NCBI GenBank assembly: GCA_032358165.1
Contig: JAALGY010000028.1
Coordinates: 992,001-1,056,000 of the forward strand
Direction of reading: 5' to 3'
Length of the DNA: 64,000 bases
Source of the DNA: Diplosphaera chodatii
Lineage: Eukaryota > Chlorophyta > Trebouxiophyceae > Prasiolales > Stichococcaceae
Below the pieces are notes generated by a model, which had not been told where the DNA came from, searched no databases, and was given only the letters and a program-made list of their open reading frames with translations. Below are positions 59,145 to 64,000 of the stretch, piece by piece (the first letter of the stretch is position 1; each line of letters opens with the position of its first letter). Both the position numbers and the translations under genes were made by a program.

Positions 59145-60632
59145 TCAGAGTCGCAGCGTCGAAAACATGCGGCTGCACAGGTCCATGAACAGGAAGAGCT
59201 CGCCCTGTAGCCTCTGGAAATCGACGACATACTCGCCGTCCCGCAGCCGGTACATCTGCACCTCAAACTTCAGCACGCGCTCCCGCGCCGTCGCGTCATC
59301 CGACATCAGCCCGTCCGCCGCCTCTGGTGTCGCATCCTCCATTGGCTGGGGCTTGCCTGGGAGCTGGATGACCTTCCGGCACTTGAAGTTGTAGGGCGCC
59401 GATTTCTTCCAGAGCACCTGCGAGGCACGCAGCGCACGCAGCAGCTCAGCAACTATGGCTGAGGGGTGCCCCCGTGACTGCACACCCAACCGCCACCTCC
59501 GCTCGGCAACAAGCCGCTGTTGCGGCATCGCTGTGCTGTCTGACGACAGCCCAAGTGGGTTCTGCATGAGCGCCTCGCAGGCGGAGGACAGTTCGGCGCG
59601 CAGGTAGGCGCCGGAGCCCATGCTGCGGCGCCGGCTGTCCAGCAGCAGATAGTACGCGACAGCTGCCTTGGTCTGGTGCCGACCCCGCAGCGCGTCCAGC
59701 AGCGCCCCACGCTGAAAGCCCAGCCGCTCCACCTCCAACACGGTCTCCTCGTCGATAGTGGAGGAGCTGGCAACGGTGTCTGCCTGCATGACCGCCAGGT
59801 AGCGTGGCAGGTGTACAGTGAACCAGGGGTGCTGCCTGATCTCAGGAATAGTGATGCGCTTCAAAGGGTCTACCAGCAGCATCCGGGGTATGAGATCTCG
59901 TGCGCCCGGGGATAAGTGGCTCGGCAGATTGTAGATGCCGCCCTTGATCTTTTTGAACAGGTTGGGGATGTTTTCGTCGTCAAAAGGCAGGCTGCCGCAC
60001 AGCAGTGCATATAAGATGACGCCACAGCTCCACACATCCACCTCTGGACCCGCATACAGCTTGCCAGAGATGACCTCAGGTGCAGCGTAGTTGGGCGACC
60101 CGCAGCTGGTCTTCAGGAAGTGGCCATCGCGCATGACGTTGCTGAGTCCAAAGTCTGCGATCTTCACATTGCTGTTGGTATCCAGGAGCAGGTTCTCCGG
60201 CTTCAGGTCTCTGTGTACCACCATGTTGCGGTGGCAGTACTCGACGCCGGAAACGATCTGCTGGAAGAAGTGGCGGGCCTCATCCTCCAGCAGCCGCCCC
60301 TTCTCCACAATGTAGTCAAACAGCTCGCCCGCCTTCACGAACTCCATGACAACGTAGATGTCCTGTGGCGTCTCGATGACCTCATATAGCCGGATGATGT
60401 GCGGGTGCATAAAAAGCCGCAAAATCTTGATCTCCCGCCGAACTTTCTCCTCCATGTCCATCTGCTTGATCTTCCGTCTGTTGAGGATTTTGATGGCAAC
60501 CTTGTGGCCAGTGAGGATGTGCTCCGCCACCTTGACCTTGCCAAAGCTGCCGATGCCAAGCGTCTTGCCAAGGCGGTAGTTGGACAGGAAAAACTCCGCC
60601 GTCTGGTTGACATCTTGCATCTTTGACGACAC
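59145..60632 (-). CDS. SNRK1: SnRK1 alpha (SNF1/AMPK catalytic subunit)
   Basis: Energy-sensing Ser/Thr kinase activated when carbon or ATP is short. One exon, 495 residues. Kinase domain about 19-271: glycine loop LGIGSFGKV, Lys48 in VAIKIL, HRDLKPENLLL with Asp142, DFGLSN with Asp160, activation loop LKTSCGSPNYAAPEV with the T-loop Thr175, the site phosphorylated by upstream kinases. UBA domain about 293-332 (ETVLEVERLGFQRGALLDAL). C-terminal KA1 domain about 395-493 (VIAEL-like start, FEVQMYRLRDGEYVVDFQRL). This kinase-UBA-KA1 layout is SnRK1 proper, since SnRK2 and SnRK3/CIPK lack UBA and KA1. It begins MSSKMQD; Met5 is an alternative start. Absence of introns in a 1.5-kb gene is unusual here. 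Confidence 0.96.
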   Translation of the reverse strand: MSSKMQDVNQTAEFFLSNYRLGKTLGIGSFGKVKVAEHILTGHKVAIKILNRRKIKQMDMEEKVRREIKILRLFMHPHIIRLYEVIETPQDIYVVMEFVKAGELFDYIVEKGRLLEDEARHFFQQIVSGVEYCHRNMVVHRDLKPENLLLDTNSNVKIADFGLSNVMRDGHFLKTSCGSPNYAAPEVISGKLYAGPEVDVWSCGVILYALLCGSLPFDDENIPNLFKKIKGGIYNLPSHLSPGARDLIPRMLLVDPLKRITIPEIRQHPWFTVHLPRYLAVMQADTVASSSTIDEETVLEVERLGFQRGALLDALRGRHQTKAAVAYYLLLDSRRRSMGSGAYLRAELSSACEALMQNPLGLSSDSTAMPQQRLVAERRWRLGVQSRGHPSAIVAELLRALRASQVLWKKSAPYNFKCRKVIQLPGKPQPMEDATPEAADGLMSDDATARERVLKFEVQMYRLRDGEYVVDFQRLQGELFLFMDLCSRMFSTLRL

Positions 60633-61322
60633 TCACGACGGCCAAAGGCCGTTGACGATCAACGGCAGCAGGAGGGTGCCATGGTATCTGACTCAAGTGG
60701 ACCTTCAGCACTTGCAAGCACAGTCAGCCGGCGAATGCAGCGGATGTTTGCCTACAACACGCATGGCCCTATCAGCTCTTCCACATCTGACCCCTGTGAG
60801 GCTGATGCCTCCACAACACTGCGCTGTACAGCAGCTGTGTACTGGACTACATCCTTGAAACCCTGCAGCACGTTCGCCTGCGATGCACTGTGGTGCCCTG
60901 TGGCTATGCTGACTGTGTAGCCCCCCGGGGGGTCTCACAGCACGCGATCCCAGGGCACCGGGCCAGCAGATGGGCAGCAAAGGTGTCACACCTCAATCTG
61001 GTGACAGGTGCGCAGTCGGTGTGGCGTGAAACTGAGCCATGGTGGAGCACATCTGGAGTGATCGTGCGGATTGCTGACTCGGAAGGCTACAGGGGGTGCT
61101 GTTTGACTTGCATGACCCAGGTCTTGGCATGTGTACAATGTTCCCTTTTACGACATACAGCCAGCCCGTTCGACACCAAGCACTGCGTTTGCTTCCTCGG
61201 TGAAGGCAATGTTGGACATGACGCAACATTCATACATGTAACAGGTGAGCGCAGTAATCAGATTGTAAGAAATCAATGCGGAGTACCGTACGGTAGGCAT
61301 CTCCAGGCGTTGATGTTTTGCA
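60633..61322. other. Intergenic, SnRK1 promoter and 3' flank of DUF3783-like gene
   Basis: About 690 bases between two minus-strand genes. An open frame on the plus strand at 60681-60920 has no recognisable pattern. No RNA gene seen. Confidence 0.4.
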
Positions 61323-62483
61323 TCACTGCTGCTGGTAGAGCCCCTCCAACGTGTCCTGTGTAGTCTTATAGTCCTTATCATCGTACATCTCCGCCAGCAA
61401 CGTCCGGAGGTTGCTCCCGTAGTTGTTTGGCACCGCAGCTCCGAACAACGTCTCCGGCAATGAGTCTGTACGTACAGGAACGTCTCCATTCTGCACACGG
61501 TACCTCTCAGACACGAAGGTTGCCCCTGCGAATAGCAGTAACATGGTTGCCCCTGCGAATGGCAGTCGACTTGCCTGATTCGCTGTATGCGCCGATGACC
61601 TCCATGACTTCGGCTGTTGACATCCCAGACATTACAATGGCATGCCGTGTATCGACCGGAAGCTGCAGCCACACACTACGGCAATAGTGAGAAGGGCCAG
61701 AGGTGATGGATGGAAGTTGACATTCAGAATTTCCGTGCAGGCGATCTTGGCCACAGGTAGGTTTCGCGGAAAACAAGAGAGCCCCATGGCGGAAGCACCT
61801 GCTGGTAGGGTTGCGGAGCTGACGTCACTGCTGCCTCCAGTGTGCCATTCAACATGGCCGTGTTCACCGGTATGACCGGCACAAAATCTGCCTGCAAGGT
61901 TGATGCACAGCATACGATGAGGCCATCGCTGGTTGCAAGCTGCTATCACGTCGAGCTCCTTTGCAGCCTGTAACTTGCTTACCTCCATCTCGTGCATCAT
62001 TGCGCGGAAGGTGTCCACATGCGCCTGACTGAACCCCACCAGCAGCACAGCCTGCCAGATACACAGAGTGGCAATTTGAAGATGCTTTGAGAGTGGGCAC
62101 CTTCATCAAGGATCCGACTGTGTGCAATTACGTTGCCTGTGTGCACCGCTCACCAGCTCGCCAAAGATATCCTCACTGGTGCCGCCGAGGCCCATGGCGG
62201 ACTCTGCATCTAATGGGACCAGCTGCGGCCCATTGTAGTCACCGTTGGCTGCCTGGTGCTGTAGGTTGATGTTGGGGTACAAGTCCTGAGGGCCCTGTCC
62301 TGAGCTTTCCGTTGCTGCACATGGGCCACTGCGGCGATGCAAGTGGTGTGCATGATCGACTTGCTGCTGTCTGAGCGCATGAGGCTGTCGCTGTATTGAG
62401 AAGGGCGCAGCGCCACTGCCACGGGGATGTATCAATTTTCCGTGCTGGCAGTGTGCAGCGGTTGGACCTGGGGCGACGTGCAT
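61323..62483 (-). CDS. Protein with two DUF3783-like repeats, probable plastid protein
   Basis: Function unknown. Exon 1 (62154-62483, start MHVAPGPTAAHCQHGKLIHP) is basic and Ser/Gln/His-rich, compatible with a transit peptide, and ends GTSEDIFGEL. Exon 2 (61983-62051) is AVLLVGFSQAHVDTFRAMMH with EME. Exon 3 gives ADFVPVIPVNTAMLNGTLEA. Exon 4 (about 61576-61661) gives HAIVMSGMSTAEVMEVIGAY with SES, and exon 5 (stop at 61323) LPETLFGAAVPNNYGSNLRT followed by LLAEMYDDKDYKTTQDTLEG. Segments 2-3 and 4-5 are two copies of one fold: a hydrophobic strand, G(F/M)S, an amphipathic helix, then a V-P-(V/N)-N element. This resembles the short DUF3783 domain as I remember it. The intron after exon 4 has a GC donor. 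Confidence 0.7.
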
Positions 62484-62800
62484 GGTGCAGGTGCCAAACG
62501 GATGTTGTTTGCAGTGACAGCCGTCGCGTCGTCAACTGCGCCTAACGCGTCAACGTTGGCAGCCTTGCACAATACAAGGATTTGCAACGGCACCTTCAGA
62601 CGCCTCTGCATGTAAACGTGTCGTGCATTGTGCTGTGCTACAGCTGGCAAAACCCTACCAAGCTGAACCATCCAACCATGAGCTCTGACCAGCAGATTGA
62701 CTGAACTATTGAACATGCTTCAAAGGCATGCACGTTCGCCCCGATGGGCTCCCTGTTGTACACTGTGCAACAACGTGATCTTCCAGCCATCGTCTCATCA
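62484..62800. other. Intergenic, upstream of DUF3783-like gene
   Basis: About 320 bases between two minus-strand genes. The minus strand has another ATG at 62535 in a different frame; no exon is supported. Confidence 0.4.
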
Positions 62801-64000
62801 CTACTCGTCCTCGTCTTCGCCAAATGACAGCAGCGTCCCCTTGCCAGCCTTGCCACCCATCCGGTCTGTTGTCTCTGGTTTGGTGTCACCACCACCGCTG
62901 CCTTGTCTGCCTCCGCCTTGCCTACTGCCGCTGCCGCTGCCTAATCCGCCGCTGCTCTGCGCCATGTTGCTGCGAGCTCTCTTTGCAGCAGATGGTGCAC
63001 CAGTTGGCGCAGCGCTGAACTTGTGCTTCCGGTTGTCGACTGCCTTCCGCTCTGCGATCTCTGCCCTGTGCGCCAGGTCCTGTTGCACACACGGTCATAG
63101 GGTATGTTTGCCAGAGTACATACGCAAAGTAACGAAAGATTGGCACAATACAGCTGAGAATTGATTGTATGCAATTCCTACAAAGATGTTTGCCCTTGCC
63201 TGCAGCTGTGCATCTTCTGGCTCCAGGTCCAGTGCTTTGCGATACGCCTCCTTTGCCTAGTATATTGCGAGGAAAGATCTCAGAAACTGAGCCTGTTTGT
63301 GCTTGCACCTGCTTGAAATTGGAGGGCAGGCCCTCTGCTGTGCGAACAACGACAACCCAGATAACCGTGAGCGCCACTGGTTGCCCAGCATTGCCAGCGG
63401 TGAACAGGCAGCGGCACCTCTGTGTACCGCTCCATGGCTGACAAGGCAGCGCCGACGCGCGCGAATCCCTTCGCCCAGCCCGGCCGCAGCTCCACGCACT
63501 TCCTGCCATCTGCCAATGCCTCGCGGTGCCGCTGCAGCGCCATCAGTGCTGCCGAGCGGTTGCTGTAGTACACCTCGTTCCTGAGGGGCACAGTGAGGAA
63601 GGTGCAGTGCAAGAAAAGCACCCCATGCATTGTCAGATGTCGTTGCGCATTTGCAACCCCAAGGCCTCAAAGCACCATGGCAATGGCAGCTGTTCCTGCT
63701 GGGCAGTCCACTCGTGCGATGCCCATAGCAGACTCACTCTGGATCCAGTCGTATGCAGAGCGTGAAGTGACCAATTGCCTTGTCATACTCCTTGGCGCCG
63801 AAGGCGCGATTCCCTGCCGCCTTCTCCTCCTCCGCTTGAGCCTGTTGTGCACGCGCAGCTGCTGAGGTCATCATGTGGGGTGCTGGAGGCAGATGGCACT
63901 CGCAACTATGCTGAGTTTAGACGTCCTATGCTGTCGGAGGTGCCGATGACAAGAGGCAATAAGAGCAGCGCACCTTGTCGGCTCGTCGCTGCAGGGCGCT
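62801..64000 (-). CDS. TPR protein, probable co-chaperone-like (5' end possibly outside)
   Basis: Protein-protein adaptor with tetratricopeptide repeats. On the minus strand an exon starting near 63874 encodes AQAEEEKAAGNRAFGAKEYD and KAIGHFTLCIRLDPE, the first TPR. The next carries NEVYYSNRSAALMALQRHRE with ALADGRKCVELRPGWAKGFA and RVGAALSAMERYTE (about 63430-63580), TPRs two and three, in the style of STI1/HOP and SGT-type co-chaperones. The final exon (62801-63088) is disordered and basic then glycine-rich, ending GKGTLLSFGEDEDE, an acidic LLSF tail seen in some nuclear proteins. A further exon fragment LQRRADK at the window edge (63974-64000) suggests coding sequence upstream, though Met at 63874 could also start the protein. 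The client or partner is unknown. Confidence 0.75.

Noticed and set aside
60681..60920. Small plus-strand gene just upstream of SnRK1
   Set aside because: No family pattern or exon continuation; it sits where the SnRK1 promoter is expected.
1..64000. tRNA genes, searched by the B-box GGTTCRANTCC
   Set aside because: The few GGTTCGA-like strings lie in coding exons or lack a partnered A-box and acceptor stem.

Overview
This is a nuclear chromosome segment from a green alga, most likely a GC-rich chlorophyte such as a trebouxiophyte; genus and species cannot be read from it. Genes are interrupted by many short introns with GTGAG-type donors and TGCAG-type acceptors. Several products are plant-lineage types: SnRK1 kinase, a DEG1-like thylakoid protease, an ILR1-like auxin-conjugate hydrolase, a BIM1-like bHLH factor and the plant RPS5 class of pseudouridine synthase. 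I find no rRNA, convincing tRNA, CRISPR array, phage or autonomous transposon.

Twenty genes could be reconstructed, mostly by joining exons by eye at splice sites. From left to right: importin-11 (5' end outside the window, +), a nocturnin/CCR4-type phosphatase (+), a bHLH factor (+), RNA polymerase III subunit RPC4 (+), a pseudouridine synthase (-), a divergent full-length SMC ATPase (+), chloroplast DEG1 (-, intronless), adenylate kinase 6 (+), proteasome subunit RPN2/PSMD1 (-), a fusion of two methyltransferase domains (+), GID4 (-), AFG1-like mitochondrial ATPase (-), elongation factor ELOF1 (+), VPS33 (-), ILR1-like amidohydrolase (+), proteasome subunit alpha-2 (-), an IQUB-like protein (+), SnRK1 alpha (-, intronless), an unnamed protein with two DUF3783-like repeats (-), and a TPR protein cut by the right edge (-).

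These are independent eukaryotic genes, not operons. Many serve protein turnover (two proteasome subunits, GID4, AFG1, DEG1, a TPR protein), which looks coincidental. Several pairs are divergent with short shared upstream regions: VPS33/ILR1, RPN2/methyltransferase, DEG1/AK6, PSMA2/IQUB and PUS/SMC.

The points most worth a second look are the SMC protein, which has complete heads and a hinge but fits none of SMC1-6 by eye; the IQUB ciliary-type gene, whose 3' end will not splice cleanly; a roughly 700-base GC-rich block inside the longest bHLH intron; the double-repeat DUF3783-like protein; the two-domain methyltransferase; and two GC-AG introns.
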